A DNA stretch of 64,000 bases from Hyphomicrobiales bacterium (GTDB taxonomy: Bacteria; Pseudomonadota; Alphaproteobacteria; Rhizobiales; Rhizobiaceae). The stretch covers positions 248,001-312,000 of the forward strand of contig JAJFHV010000013.1 in assembly GCA_021775415.1 (NCBI GenBank). The letters run 5' to 3'. A program made the translations under genes and the position numbers. The notes under the pieces are model-generated. The model worked only from the letters and a program-made list of their open reading frames with translations, did not search any database and was not told where the DNA came from. Of this stretch, positions 37,937-47,722 are shown one piece after another. Every line of letters starts with the position of its first letter. The first letter of the stretch is position 1.

Positions 37937-38926
37937 TCATGATCTTTTCTTGTTATCCGCAATAAGTGAAACCATCTCGAACATGACAGCACCCGCGGTC
38001 AGCGCAGTAATCTGGTTGCGGTTGTCCTTGGTAGGCATCAGGCACACCACGTCTCCACCGATGATGTTAAGACCTCGAACCGAGCGCAGTAGCGCCATTG
38101 CCTCATCAACCTGAAATCCCTGTTCACCCGGTTCAAGGTTAGAGACCCCCGGAGCGACGGTCGGATCAAGGCAATCCAGATCGAATGTGATGTAAAGCGG
38201 TGTATCTCCGATGATTTCCGGGATCATTTTAATCCAGTGATCCATCTGCTTTTGACGGAATTCCGCCATCGTCACGACATTGTAGCCATAATCATAGCTG
38301 CCCTGCAGCCAGTCTTGCGTCCTGGGATGGCCGCGCAAGCCAATTTGCACACTTTTGGCTGGATCCACATGGCCCTGGTCAACCAAATATGCACCCCAAT
38401 GGGCGGCACTCTTTTTAGCACCAAGAAAATGATCGACCGAGGTAAATACATCCGTGTGTGCATCCAGATGCAGAAATGCAACTTTCTCGCCCTTGGCAAG
38501 GTTTGTGCCTTTGCCGCCAAGTGCCTGCACAATGCCGCCGGTTACAGAGTGATCACCGCCTACGGAAACTGGACGCGCACCAGCCTTGTCAATTTCCTTG
38601 TAGAAGTCGGTAATGCGTTGAATGCATGCTTCGTTATCATTGGCTTCAGGAAACGGCACATCGCCAATGTCAGCAATCTCCAGGGTTTCCCACGGATCAA
38701 CTTCAAACTGGCTGTGAAATCGACGCAAAACCGCTGAAACGTTTCTTACTGCCCTTGGTCCAAGATGCTGATCGCGTTCCGTTGTGCCATTGCCGGTAGA
38801 GTGCGGCACACCGACCAGAACCGCATCACAACCCTTTGGGTCTTGCTTGTTGGGGGTGCGAAACAGCGTTGGTATACCCCACCAATAGAGGTTATCCATC
38901 ATCGATTGGTCGTGTTTTTCTGCCAT
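37937..38926 (-). CDS. Ureohydrolase of the agmatinase/guanidinobutyrase family
   Basis: 329 residues. The two-manganese site residues appear in SVGGDHSVTGG, LHLDAHTDVF and FDLDCLDPTVAPG, with EPGEQGF as a further conserved segment. Enzymes of this family hydrolyse agmatine, guanidinobutyrate or related guanidines to urea. The substrate cannot be settled from the sequence. The ATG at 38926 has a perfect AGGAGG six bases upstream. It follows trmB on the minus strand, an unusual place in this gene order. Confidence 0.93.
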   Translation of the reverse strand: MAEKHDQSMMDNLYWWGIPTLFRTPNKQDPKGCDAVLVGVPHSTGNGTTERDQHLGPRAVRNVSAVLRRFHSQFEVDPWETLEIADIGDVPFPEANDNEACIQRITDFYKEIDKAGARPVSVGGDHSVTGGIVQALGGKGTNLAKGEKVAFLHLDAHTDVFTSVDHFLGAKKSAAHWGAYLVDQGHVDPAKSVQIGLRGHPRTQDWLQGSYDYGYNVVTMAEFRQKQMDHWIKMIPEIIGDTPLYITFDLDCLDPTVAPGVSNLEPGEQGFQVDEAMALLRSVRGLNIIGGDVVCLMPTKDNRNQITALTAGAVMFEMVSLIADNKKRS

Positions 38927-38978
38927 CTTCTGCCTCCTGTGAATGCACCGGGCCTGGGCCGCGGAGCAGGGTTTCAAC

Positions 38979-39695
38979 TCATTGTTGTTCTTGTCTTTTG
39001 AACAACAGATAGCAAGGTGTTCTGCCCTCTCGAATGGCCTTTTTTTCGTAACGGGTGGAAGGCCAATTTTCCCACGGACAACGCCAATCATCTGCGACTG
39101 TAGCTGTCCAGTTGAATTCGAGGTGGCGGTCGCAATGATTGAGTGTCCAGTTAACGTAAGTTTCGATGTCGGATGCAAAGCGCAACACCCCGCCAGGCAC
39201 CAGAATTCTCGCAAAACGATCAAGATTTTGCGGATTCAAAAACCGGCGCTTCCAGTGACGCTTTTTGTGCCATGGGTCGGGATACAGCAGGTCAATGCGG
39301 TGAATGCTGTCATCGGGTAGCCAGTCCAGCAATCCGGTGGCATCCTCGTCGTACAAACGGATGTTCTCGAGGTTTTCCTGTTCGATTACACTAAGCGCCT
39401 TGGCCATCGAATTGATGAAGGGCTCAACGCCAATAAAGCCCACATCCGGATTGTTCCGGGCTTCATGGGTGAGATGTTCGCCGCCGCCAAAACCGATTTC
39501 CAGAAACACCCTCGAGTGAGCAAACACCTGATCCAGGTTGCTTGGCGGAGGTGTTGTCGGATCAAGTTTAAGCCGGGGAAGCAGTGTTTCAAACAATGCT
39601 TCCTGTTTTGGGCTCAGCTTCTGGGTTTTTCGACGACCATAAAACGCGCCACTTCGACGTTCGGAGTGCGCGATGGGTTTTTCATTTAATGTCAA
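38979..39695 (-). CDS. trmB: tRNA (guanine-N7-)-methyltransferase TrmB
   Basis: About 238 residues. SAM loop [20 protein letters not shown], then [17 protein letters not shown] and [13 protein letters not shown], signatures of TrmB, which makes m7G46 in tRNA. The TTG at 39695 is preferred because AAGG lies before it; the ATG at 39743 overlaps metK and has no spaced ribosome site. Directly downstream of metK. Confidence 0.93.
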   Translation of the reverse strand: MTLNEKPIAHSERRSGAFYGRRKTQKLSPKQEALFETLLPRLKLDPTTPPPSNLDQVFAHSRVFLEIGFGGGEHLTHEARNNPDVGFIGVEPFINSMAKALSVIEQENLENIRLYDEDATGLLDWLPDDSIHRIDLLYPDPWHKKRHWKRRFLNPQNLDRFARILVPGGVLRFASDIETYVNWTLNHCDRHLEFNWTATVADDWRCPWENWPSTRYEKKAIREGRTPCYLLFKRQEQQ

Positions 39696-39711
39696 AATAG
39701 CCCTTGGTGAG

Positions 39712-40992
39712 TTATGCGTCCGCTTCTGCGGCCTTGACTGCATCCTTGAGCGCTTTCACAAGGTCAGTCCGCTCCCACGAAAACGATCCATTGCGGGCCG
39801 CCTTACGGCCAAAATGACCGTAGGCAGCAGTTTTTGCGTAGATTGGCTTGTTAAGGTCAAGGTGCCTGCGGATACCGCTGGGAGACAAGTCCATCACTGT
39901 GCGCAGCGCCTTTTCCAACACGGTTTCATGAACCTTGCCGGTACCGTGGGTGTCCACATACACCGAAAGTGGTTGGGCAACACCAATTGCGTAGGCAAGC
40001 TGGATTGTGCAACGGCTGGCAAGCTTTGCCGCAACTACATTCTTGGCAAGATAGCGCGAAGCATATGCAGCCGAGCGATCGACTTTGGTTGTGTCCTTAC
40101 CGGAGAACGCTCCGCCGCCATGGGGTGCGGCACCGCCATACGTATCGACGACGATCTTACGGCCGGTTAGACCCGCATCCCCGTCGGGGCCGCCGATTAC
40201 AAATGCACCGGTCGGGTTTACATGCCAGGCACAGTCAACCGAAATTGGCAGATCACCAAGCGCTTCACGAATATAAGGTTCAACCACCGAGCGAACCTTG
40301 TCTGAATCCCAGCTTGCATCCATGTGCTGGGTCGACAACACGATGTTGGTGACTTCTGCCGGTTCACCATTTTCGTATCGAACGGTAACCTGGCTTTTGG
40401 AATCCGGACCGAGTTTCCCTGCCTCACCATTATCGGCTTTTCTGGCACCGGCCAGCAATTCGAGAATTTTGTGGGAATAATAGATCGGCGCCGGCATCAA
40501 GTCCGGTGTTTCAGTGCAGGCGTAACCAAACATGATACCCTGGTCACCAGCCCCCTCTTCACCTTGCCGGTCAGAAGAATTGTCCACGCCTTGGGCAATA
40601 TCAGCAGACTGCGCGTGCAGCAGTACATCTACCTTGGCCTTCTTCCAGTGAAAACCGTCCTGTTCATATCCAATGTCGCGAATTGCCCGGCGGGCAGCGG
40701 AGCGGAAACGGCCCGGCGCGATGATTGGATTGCCCTTCGCATCTTTCAGCACATTGCCGCTTTTGTCTTTCTTGCACAGCGTCTCGGGAACCCGAACTTC
40801 ACCTGCAATCACAACCCGGTTAGTTGTAGTGAGGGTTTCCGCGGCCACGCGCACGGTCCAGGGGTCAACCCCGGTCTTCTTGGCTTCGCGATACACCAAA
40901 TCGACAATCTCATCCGAAATGCGGTCGCACACCTTGTCCGGATGGCCTTCGGAAACAGATTCACTGGTAAATAGGTAGTTTTGTCGTGTCAT
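39712..40992 (-). CDS. metK: S-adenosylmethionine synthetase
   Basis: 426 residues. Family motifs are [37 protein letters not shown], and [19 protein letters not shown]. It makes S-adenosylmethionine from methionine and ATP. Alphaproteobacterial MetK is slightly longer than the E. coli enzyme. The ATG at 40992 matches family starts; an upstream open frame is not used. The 228 bases up to praR hold a dyad; no known SAM riboswitch could be recognised. Confidence 0.97.
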   Translation of the reverse strand: MTRQNYLFTSESVSEGHPDKVCDRISDEIVDLVYREAKKTGVDPWTVRVAAETLTTTNRVVIAGEVRVPETLCKKDKSGNVLKDAKGNPIIAPGRFRSAARRAIRDIGYEQDGFHWKKAKVDVLLHAQSADIAQGVDNSSDRQGEEGAGDQGIMFGYACTETPDLMPAPIYYSHKILELLAGARKADNGEAGKLGPDSKSQVTVRYENGEPAEVTNIVLSTQHMDASWDSDKVRSVVEPYIREALGDLPISVDCAWHVNPTGAFVIGGPDGDAGLTGRKIVVDTYGGAAPHGGGAFSGKDTTKVDRSAAYASRYLAKNVVAAKLASRCTIQLAYAIGVAQPLSVYVDTHGTGKVHETVLEKALRTVMDLSPSGIRRHLDLNKPIYAKTAAYGHFGRKAARNGSFSWERTDLVKALKDAVKAAEADA

Positions 40993-41136
40993 TTGGTTCC
41001 AGGTCCCTTTGGAGAGTTTTTCAACGTCGACGATTGGGCAGGAGGGCGGCTTTTTTTGCATCTGTGGTGAGGTCCTGCTCCCGCAACAGGAATTTTCAAT
41101 TTTCTGCTGTAGCAGGAAGAATACCGATCTGCAATA

Positions 41137-41160
41137 TGATATAAAGACTTCCTTATATCA
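41137..41160. promoter_or_regulatory. Dyad between praR and metK
   Basis: Arms TGATATAA (41137-41144) and TTATATCA (41153-41160), exact reverse complements with an eight-base spacer. It lies in the gap between praR and metK. It may be a binding site of a dimeric regulator such as the Xre-type PraR encoded just upstream. Confidence 0.45.
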
Positions 41161-41220
41161 CCTGGACAGTATTACGTTTGTTCGCGAGCCGCGTAGGCGA
41201 ATTTGGCGTCGGCAAATTCG

Positions 41221-41640
41221 TTAGTCTTCTTCGACTTCATCGGAAAGCGACTTAACAAGATCAATGATCTTTTTGCGCACCTGCGGATCATGGATTTTAA
41301 CAAATGCCCGGTTCAATTGCAGCCCTTCGGAGGAGGAAAGGAAATTGACCACATAATTGGCTGATTCCGTCTCGCTAAATCCTGATGCTCCCTCCGGCTG
41401 GATTCCTGGCGCATCCTCAAAGAAGAATGAGATCGGCGTTTTCAGCACAGATGCAATATGCTGAAGACGGCTTGCTCCAATCCGGTTGGCACCCTTTTCA
41501 TACTTCTGGATTTGCTGGAATGTTATTCCAAGGCCATCGCCCAGTTTTTCCTGACTTAACCCTAACATGGTACGTCGCAGACGGACCCTGCTACCGACGT
41601 GAATGTCGATTGGATTAGGTTTCTTTTTTTCCTCAGCCAT
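41221..41640 (-). CDS. praR: PraR-type Xre-family regulator
   Basis: 139 residues. N-terminal helix-turn-helix: KPNPIDIHVGSRVRLRRTML, LSQEKLGDGLGITFQQIQKY and GANRIGASRLQHIASVLKTP. The C-terminal tail contains the conserved YVVNFLSSSEGLQLNRAFVK. This pattern matches PraR of rhizobia, which controls attachment, quorum sensing or phage-like toxin genes depending on species. An upstream ATG at 41652 is an alternative start. The position beside metK and lnt is conserved in the order. Confidence 0.88.
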   Translation of the reverse strand: MAEEKKKPNPIDIHVGSRVRLRRTMLGLSQEKLGDGLGITFQQIQKYEKGANRIGASRLQHIASVLKTPISFFFEDAPGIQPEGASGFSETESANYVVNFLSSSEGLQLNRAFVKIHDPQVRKKIIDLVKSLSDEVEED

Positions 41641-41859
41641 CAAAGCACTCATTTGGTTTGCCGCGAACGGCCAGTGGGTTTGCTCGACCGGCAATGTCGA
41701 AACGGAACTACGCTACCCTCAAGAATTTTGATACGAACATTGCGCCCACAACCGCATCCAAACCCTCAACGCCCAGGGTGTTAAACTCCCCACCTGCCAG
41801 AAGGCTGTCAGGGAATTGATATATAATGACTGGATTTTGGGAAAACTGTCAATTCAACT

Positions 41860-43491
41860 TTAGAAATGGCCAGTTCCGGATTTACGCAACGGAAACAAGC
41901 CCGTAGCGAAGAACAGGACGCACGTAATCCACAAAATCCAGCCGCCATATTGTGCAAATATGGTCCTCTTCACGTGTGCTGGCAAGGGTGAATCGACCAC
42001 ACCGCGCGTACCCAGTGGAATCTCTTTTACTATGCGCCCATATGCATCGGAAACTACACTTATACCTGAATTGGCAACTCTGATTACTGGCAAACCTTCT
42101 TCAACACCGCGTATAATGGATTGACGCAGATGCTGATATGGGCCCGGAGTGCGACCAAACCATGCATCATTTGTGAGATTCAAGATCCATCCCGGGCGCT
42201 GATTCCCGCTCCAGATTTCTCCGGAAAAAATGATTTCATAGCAAATCATCGGCAGAAATTTTGGCCCAATTCCTGTGGATATCAATTTACGTGAACTGCC
42301 CGGCTCGAAGCCGCCCTTCGTTCCGGTGAGCTGTTGTAGCCCAAGTGATTCGGCAAATTCCTGAAACGGAAGGTACTCGCCGAAGGGCACCAGATGCACC
42401 TTGTCGGCTGCCGCAGCAATTTCACCGTCACCATCCACTACATAGACTGAGTTGAAGACAAATCCGCTGGCGTTTTGTGTTGCGGCACGTTCCACCCGTG
42501 CAGCTCCGGTGATTAACGAAGTTCCATCAGGCAGCATCGCGGAAATCGCCGCTAGTGCATCACGGCGCTCGGTTAAAAGAAACGGGAATGCCGATTCTGG
42601 CCATATGAGATGTGTCGTACCCGAAAGACCCTGTTTGTCGGGCGCAGTAGCAGTGGTTGAGAGGCTGAGATAGCGGTTGAATATCTCCTGTTCGTTTTCA
42701 GGTTTCCATTTTTCCCTTTGGTCAATCGCCGGCTGAACCAGGCGAAGTGAGACCCCTTCAACCGTTGGAGCAGGATGCGTCGGCAATCGCCAAATTCCAT
42801 AGCCCACATGCAGCCCGATAAGTCCAAGCGCCAGAGCAAACATCACTCGGCGGCCATATGCAGTCTTTGATGCCCCGGGGACGATCGCGCCACCGGCTGA
42901 AAACACCAGTACGGAGAACGCTGTCATGCCGTATATGCCAACCACGGAGGCTGACTGCATTAAAACCGGGGTGAAATAGGCCGCATAACTGATGGCGTTC
43001 CAGGGCAGCCCTGTGGCCACATGTCCACGGGCATATTCAGCAAGGGCAAAACAGGCAGCCAGCACGAATAGACGGCGCGTATCGTCGCTCCAAAACAGTC
43101 GGGCAAGGGCGCTGGCAAACCCCCAAAACACGGCGAGAACGGCGGGGATAACGGTTATCGCCAGTGGCAAGGCCCAGGCAAATTGTTCAGATTCAACCAG
43201 CAGTGCATTGCCAATCCACCACATGCCACAGACAAAATAGCCAAAACCAAAAAAGAAGCCGGGCTTGAAGCCGCCCCACAGCCGGGCGCGAATGCCGCTC
43301 GCCGGGTCACTGGCAACACCATCAATCAGCCAGACCAGTATCGCAAAGGTGAAAAACGGCACGAACACCAAATCAAAGGGTGGCATGGAAAGCGCTGAAA
43401 CACCGCCTGCCAATACGGCCGCAAGCGAGCGTCGCCAGCCCGATAGCAGGATGAAGTAACCCGCCAAGCTTTCAATTTTTGCGGTCAGCAT
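41860..43491 (-). CDS. lnt: Apolipoprotein N-acyltransferase
   Basis: 543 residues. About six to seven transmembrane helices in the first 220 residues and one at the C-terminus (YGGWILWITCVLFFATGLF). The nitrilase-type catalytic triad is seen as Glu in LIWPESAFPF, Lys in KVHLVPFGEYLP and Cys in MICYEIIFSGE. It adds the third acyl chain to lipoproteins at the periplasmic face of the inner membrane. Between hlyC and praR on the same strand. Confidence 0.97.
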   Translation of the reverse strand: MLTAKIESLAGYFILLSGWRRSLAAVLAGGVSALSMPPFDLVFVPFFTFAILVWLIDGVASDPASGIRARLWGGFKPGFFFGFGYFVCGMWWIGNALLVESEQFAWALPLAITVIPAVLAVFWGFASALARLFWSDDTRRLFVLAACFALAEYARGHVATGLPWNAISYAAYFTPVLMQSASVVGIYGMTAFSVLVFSAGGAIVPGASKTAYGRRVMFALALGLIGLHVGYGIWRLPTHPAPTVEGVSLRLVQPAIDQREKWKPENEQEIFNRYLSLSTTATAPDKQGLSGTTHLIWPESAFPFLLTERRDALAAISAMLPDGTSLITGAARVERAATQNASGFVFNSVYVVDGDGEIAAAADKVHLVPFGEYLPFQEFAESLGLQQLTGTKGGFEPGSSRKLISTGIGPKFLPMICYEIIFSGEIWSGNQRPGWILNLTNDAWFGRTPGPYQHLRQSIIRGVEEGLPVIRVANSGISVVSDAYGRIVKEIPLGTRGVVDSPLPAHVKRTIFAQYGGWILWITCVLFFATGLFPLRKSGTGHF

Positions 43492-43583
43492 GCCCTAAAT
43501 CCCCAAGGCCGAATCACATGATTCGCCGATAGAAAGGGATATAGCGGGTTTTTTACCGGTAAACAGCCACGCTGGTCTGCAGT

Positions 43584-44642
43584 TTAAGCTTTACGAGCGC
43601 GTCGCCGTGCTGAGGGGACCAGTTCTATGGTCTTGATCCGGCGTGGATCGGCTTCCAGCACCCGGAATTCATAACCGTGACTGGTAATTACCTCACCGCG
43701 CACCGGCACCCGACCGATCAGCGCGAAAACCAGCCCACCAATGGTGTCCACATCGTCTTCATGCTCGCCGAAATTAAAGGATTCACCCAGCAATTCGCGA
43801 ATTTCATCCAGTTCGGCCTTGGCATCGCAGGCAAAAACGCCTTCGCCCTTGTCGACGATTAACACCTCATCGTCATCGTGCTCATCTTCAATCTCGCCGA
43901 CAATCTCTTCAACTATATCTTCGAGCGAAACCAGTCCGTCGGTACCGCCATACTCATCAATTACCAGCGCAATCTGCATCCGGTCAGCCTGCATGCGAGC
44001 CATCAGTTCCGGCGCGGGTGTGGAAGGTGGGACAAACAATATGCTGCGGATCAGTTTCAGCGCGCTAATCGGCTTGGAAAGACTGACCTTTTTCAGGTCA
44101 AGGTTTGCGGACAGCTTTTGGCCCCGCTTATGGGCTTCGGCTTTGCTCAAGCCCGCTGTCTGGGTGATATGGGCAACAACATCACGGATGTGGACCATGC
44201 CCTTTGGATCATCCAGCGTCTCACCATAAACCGGCATCCGTGAATGGCCCGATGTTTCAAACAGTTTCAGAAGTTCAGCCAGCGTAATATCATTGCTGAC
44301 CGCGACAATATCCGTTCGTGGGGTCATCAAGTCTTCCACCCGCACATCCTGAAGCCGCAAAATACTGGTGAGCATTGAGCGTTCTTCCGGTGAAAATCCG
44401 CCCGCGCCTTGCTCATCCGAAAGTGCATCAGCGAGGTTTTCACGGATGGAATTGCCGTTGCGTTTGCGGGCAAACAGCCGCTGGAACCAGGAAACCGGTT
44501 CAGCGCCATTGATGCCCGCATCCATAGCGGTTCCGTTTGGTTGTAAGGGGTCTTCGATATTCGGCTGGGAGGTTTCCGCAGAACCGTCATCACTAACGTT
44601 CATTGCGGCCTTGCCAGCCTGACTACTCGGTTCTGTTGTCAT
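43584..44642 (-). CDS. CorC/HlyC-family protein with paired CBS domains
   Basis: 352 residues. A flexible N-terminus (about 1-90), two CBS domains (VEDLMTPRTDIVAVSNDITL and LIRSILFVPPSTPAPELMAR) and the CorC_HlyC domain at the end (GEGVFACDAKAELDEIRELL, VDTIGGLVFALIGRVPVRGE). No membrane segment, so it is the soluble CorC type. It is linked to magnesium efflux or ion homeostasis in related bacteria. Conserved between ybeY and lnt. Confidence 0.94.
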   Translation of the reverse strand: MTTEPSSQAGKAAMNVSDDGSAETSQPNIEDPLQPNGTAMDAGINGAEPVSWFQRLFARKRNGNSIRENLADALSDEQGAGGFSPEERSMLTSILRLQDVRVEDLMTPRTDIVAVSNDITLAELLKLFETSGHSRMPVYGETLDDPKGMVHIRDVVAHITQTAGLSKAEAHKRGQKLSANLDLKKVSLSKPISALKLIRSILFVPPSTPAPELMARMQADRMQIALVIDEYGGTDGLVSLEDIVEEIVGEIEDEHDDDEVLIVDKGEGVFACDAKAELDEIRELLGESFNFGEHEDDVDTIGGLVFALIGRVPVRGEVITSHGYEFRVLEADPRRIKTIELVPSARRRARKA

Positions 44643-44665
44643 TTAGTTTTGCCAAGGCTTCGCTT

Positions 44666-45145
44666 TCACCCATCATCATAAGGGTCAGCTATGCCAAGTT
44701 CTGCAAGCACCTTTCTTTCAAGACCTTCCATATGGTCAGCCTCTTCGTCCATTACGTGATTATACCCGAAAAGATGTAAAAAACCATGAACAATCAGGTG
44801 GCTCAAATGGTCATCAAATTTGTTAGTTTCAAGACCGACCTCGCGATTTACGGTTTCCAGTGAAATCGCAATATCACCCAGCATCCTGCCTCCGGGCTCG
44901 CCAACGGCAATATCTTCACCTGGAAAGGACAGCACATTGGTGGGTTTGTCCTTGTTGCGCCACTCGCGGTTGAGAGATTGCAACGTATCGTCATCTGCAA
45001 TCAGAACACTGAGTTCGCACTCTTGCGGGTATTTGAGATCGACAATACGGATAGCTGCGGCGACTGCTTGTTCAATTTGCTCAAACAGTTTGTCTTCATC
45101 GGCCTCAACCGTTTCAGCAATCGTCAAATCAATGTTTGGTAGCAT
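44666..45145 (-). CDS. ybeY: Endoribonuclease/rRNA maturation factor YbeY
   Basis: 159 residues. The zinc site HLIVHGFLHLFGYNH carries the three histidines (H-x3-H-x5-H) of the family; the segment LNREWRNKDKPTNVLSFP is also typical. It matures the 3' end of 16S rRNA and takes part in ribosome quality control. Its ATG shares a base with the phoH stop codon. Confidence 0.97.
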   Translation of the reverse strand: MLPNIDLTIAETVEADEDKLFEQIEQAVAAAIRIVDLKYPQECELSVLIADDDTLQSLNREWRNKDKPTNVLSFPGEDIAVGEPGGRMLGDIAISLETVNREVGLETNKFDDHLSHLIVHGFLHLFGYNHVMDEEADHMEGLERKVLAELGIADPYDDG

Positions 45146-46188
45146 CAGGATTTTGAATTTGAAGCGCGTTTGCGACCGGCATTATCATAGGCATTGACAA
45201 TGTCAGCCACCAGCTTGTGACGCACAACGTCTGCGGAGGTGAATGTCACCGTCACGATGTTATCGACTTTTTCCAAGAGCTCAAGCGCCTCAACAAGACC
45301 GGACTTTGTGCCATGCGGCAAATCTATTTGGCTTGGATCACCGGTTACAATCATGCGTGAGTTTTCACCAAGTCGGGTGAGAAACATCTTCATCTGCATC
45401 GAGGTAGTGTTTTGCGCCTCATCGAGAATAACCGCCGCATTGGCAAGCGTGCGTCCGCGCATAAAGGCAAGTGGTGCGATCTCGATGTCACCATTTTGCA
45501 GTGCACGCTCCACCTTGTCACCGGGGATCATGTCGTAAAGGGCATCATACAAAGGCCGAAGATAGGGATCGACCTTGTCCTTCATGTCACCGGGTAAAAA
45601 CCCAAGCCGCTCGCCGGCTTCGACTGCTGGGCGTGAGAGGATGATACGGTCAATCGCACCACGCTCCAACAGCGCTGCAGCATAAGCAACCGCGAGATAG
45701 GTTTTGCCGGTACCTGCCGGGCCGATACCGAACACCAGCTCTACCCGGTCCATAGCCCGGATATATGCATCCTGCGTCGGGGTGCGAGCCTGAATGACTT
45801 TCTTTCGGGTGCCAATTGTAGCCATCGACAACATGCCCGATTTTCCCTTGAAGGGAAGTGATGGTTCATTGTCGGCTGCTGCCATTCGAATGGCACCGCT
45901 GACGTCGCCCTGGTCTATTTGATCACCGGATTCAAGTCGCGCATAAAGATGTTGCAGTGCACTTCGGCCTTGTGCGGTTGCGTTTTCCATGCCTTTCAAT
46001 TCAACCTGATTTCCACGTGCGACCGCTTCAATGGCGAGCTCCTGCTCAATCATCGCGAGATGCTCGTCAAATTGTCCAAAAAGAAGTGAGGCCAGATGGT
46101 TGTCTTCGAAGGTCAACACGATGTGTTCCAGGTCGGAAGCGCGTTTTCTGGTGTTCTGTGTCTTCGGGCTACGACCCATACATGTCAT
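45145..46188 (-). CDS. phoH: PhoH-family ATPase (PhoH/YbeZ)
   Basis: 347 residues. Walker A FGIGPAGTGKTYLAVAYAAA, Walker B AAVILDEAQNTT, and the LTRLGENSRMIVTGDPSQID segment are all complete. In E. coli the related YbeZ works with YbeY. Upstream of ybeY with stop and start overlapping, downstream of miaB. Confidence 0.95.
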   Translation of the reverse strand: MTCMGRSPKTQNTRKRASDLEHIVLTFEDNHLASLLFGQFDEHLAMIEQELAIEAVARGNQVELKGMENATAQGRSALQHLYARLESGDQIDQGDVSGAIRMAAADNEPSLPFKGKSGMLSMATIGTRKKVIQARTPTQDAYIRAMDRVELVFGIGPAGTGKTYLAVAYAAALLERGAIDRIILSRPAVEAGERLGFLPGDMKDKVDPYLRPLYDALYDMIPGDKVERALQNGDIEIAPLAFMRGRTLANAAVILDEAQNTTSMQMKMFLTRLGENSRMIVTGDPSQIDLPHGTKSGLVEALELLEKVDNIVTVTFTSADVVRHKLVADIVNAYDNAGRKRASNSKS

Positions 46189-46228
46189 CCATTGTTCTCG
46201 GCATTAAGCTGGCATTCCTTCGTTATGT

Positions 46229-47587
46229 TTACGCTGCGACCGCAGTCAGGCTGTTGGGGGCAGCAGTTGTGATCTTGACCCGGACCACTTCACCGGGCGC
46301 TCCAAGTGTATCATCTACTATCACCGACTGTAACCACGGCGAACGGCCAATCAACTGGCCTTGTCTTTTTCCCTGCTTTTCAAGCAGGATGTCAACGGTC
46401 TTGCCCACACACGTTTTGTTGAACGATTCCTGCTGCTCATTAAGTAGCGCTTGCAGACGTTGCAGACGTTCATTTTTTACAGACTCCAGCACCTGAGCCT
46501 CCATATCAGCCCCGGGGGTTCCGGGTCTCTGCGAGTATTTGAACGAGAATGCAGACGCGTAATTTACTTCGCGCACCAACGCCAAAGTCTCTTCAAAGTC
46601 CTTGTCGGTTTCGCCTGGAAATCCAACAATAAAGTCTCCCGATATCGCAATCCCTGGACGAGCCTCTCGAACACGTTCGATGATAGCGAGATATTCCGCG
46701 ATCGTGTGATGACGGTTCATAGCCTTCAAAATTTTATTGGAACCAGACTGTACCGGCAAATGCAGATAGGGCATCAGACATTGAAGTTTGCGATGGGCGT
46801 CAATCAATCCTTCGTCCATGTCTACCGGATGACTGGTGGTGTAACGCAGCCGCTCAAGTTCGGGGATGGAGGACAATTCAAACAGTAATTCGCCAAGTCC
46901 CCATTCACGGCCATCCGCTCCGGTACCGTGCCAGGCATTGACGTTTTGGCCAAGTAGGGTGATTTCACGCACGCCGCCCGCCACCATGCCCCTGGCTTCA
47001 TCCATGATTTGCTCAACGGAGCGGGAAACTTCCGCACCGCGTGTGTAGGGTACAACGCAAAAGGTGCAAAACTTGTCGCATCCTTCTTGCACGGTCAAAA
47101 ATGCGGCAACGCCACGGGCGCGGTGTTGTGTGGATGTTGCCGCGGGAAGCTGCTCGAATTTTTCCTCAATTTCAAACTCGGTTTCGACCACCCGCTCACC
47201 CTCACGTGCTCGCCGCACAAGGTCTGGCAGGTGATGATAGGTCTGGGGACCGGCAACCAAATTAACTGCCGGAGCGCGGGCAATAATTTCGGCACCTTCA
47301 GCCTGCGCCACACAACCGGTGACACCAATGGTCATCGACTTTCCAGCTTCTGCGCGCGCTTCTTTTATCTGCCTAATACGGCCAATATCAGAGTAGACTT
47401 TTTCAGCCGCCTTCTCGCGAATGTGACAAGTGTTGAGCAACACTAAATCAGCATCTTCAATTGCGCTGGTGGCCACATAGCCGTCCTGCTCCAGCGCATC
47501 CTGCATGCGGCTGGAATCATAGACATTCATCTGGCAGCCATAGGTTTTAAGAAACACCTTTTTGGAATTGGCCAATTGCTCGCTCAC
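46229..47587 (-). CDS. miaB: tRNA-2-methylthio-N6-dimethylallyladenosine synthase MiaB
   Basis: 452 residues. N-terminal UPF0004 domain with three cysteines ([32 protein letters not shown]), the radical-SAM CxxxCxxC in [15 protein letters not shown], and a C-terminal TRAM domain ([20 protein letters not shown]). It adds methylthio to i6A37 of tRNAs. Upstream of phoH in conserved order. Confidence 0.97.
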   Translation of the reverse strand: MSEQLANSKKVFLKTYGCQMNVYDSSRMQDALEQDGYVATSAIEDADLVLLNTCHIREKAAEKVYSDIGRIRQIKEARAEAGKSMTIGVTGCVAQAEGAEIIARAPAVNLVAGPQTYHHLPDLVRRAREGERVVETEFEIEEKFEQLPAATSTQHRARGVAAFLTVQEGCDKFCTFCVVPYTRGAEVSRSVEQIMDEARGMVAGGVREITLLGQNVNAWHGTGADGREWGLGELLFELSSIPELERLRYTTSHPVDMDEGLIDAHRKLQCLMPYLHLPVQSGSNKILKAMNRHHTIAEYLAIIERVREARPGIAISGDFIVGFPGETDKDFEETLALVREVNYASAFSFKYSQRPGTPGADMEAQVLESVKNERLQRLQALLNEQQESFNKTCVGKTVDILLEKQGKRQGQLIGRSPWLQSVIVDDTLGAPGEVVRVKITTAAPNSLTAVAA

Positions 47588-47722
47588 CGGATTTTCTCGA
47601 ACGTGAATAACATCGACGAGCTTCTATCGGGTTTTTGACAAAATGGAAACGGGTTATGTGTCCCCGCACGTCGTCATTTTCGGGAACATAAATTATGAGA
47701 GTGCCGCTCTAAAAAAGGTAAT

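Noticed and set aside
46444-46472. Short direct repeat with TTGCAGACG
   Set aside because: Two copies inside the miaB coding sequence, explained by the Leu-Gln-Arg rich helix; no sign of a functional repeat.
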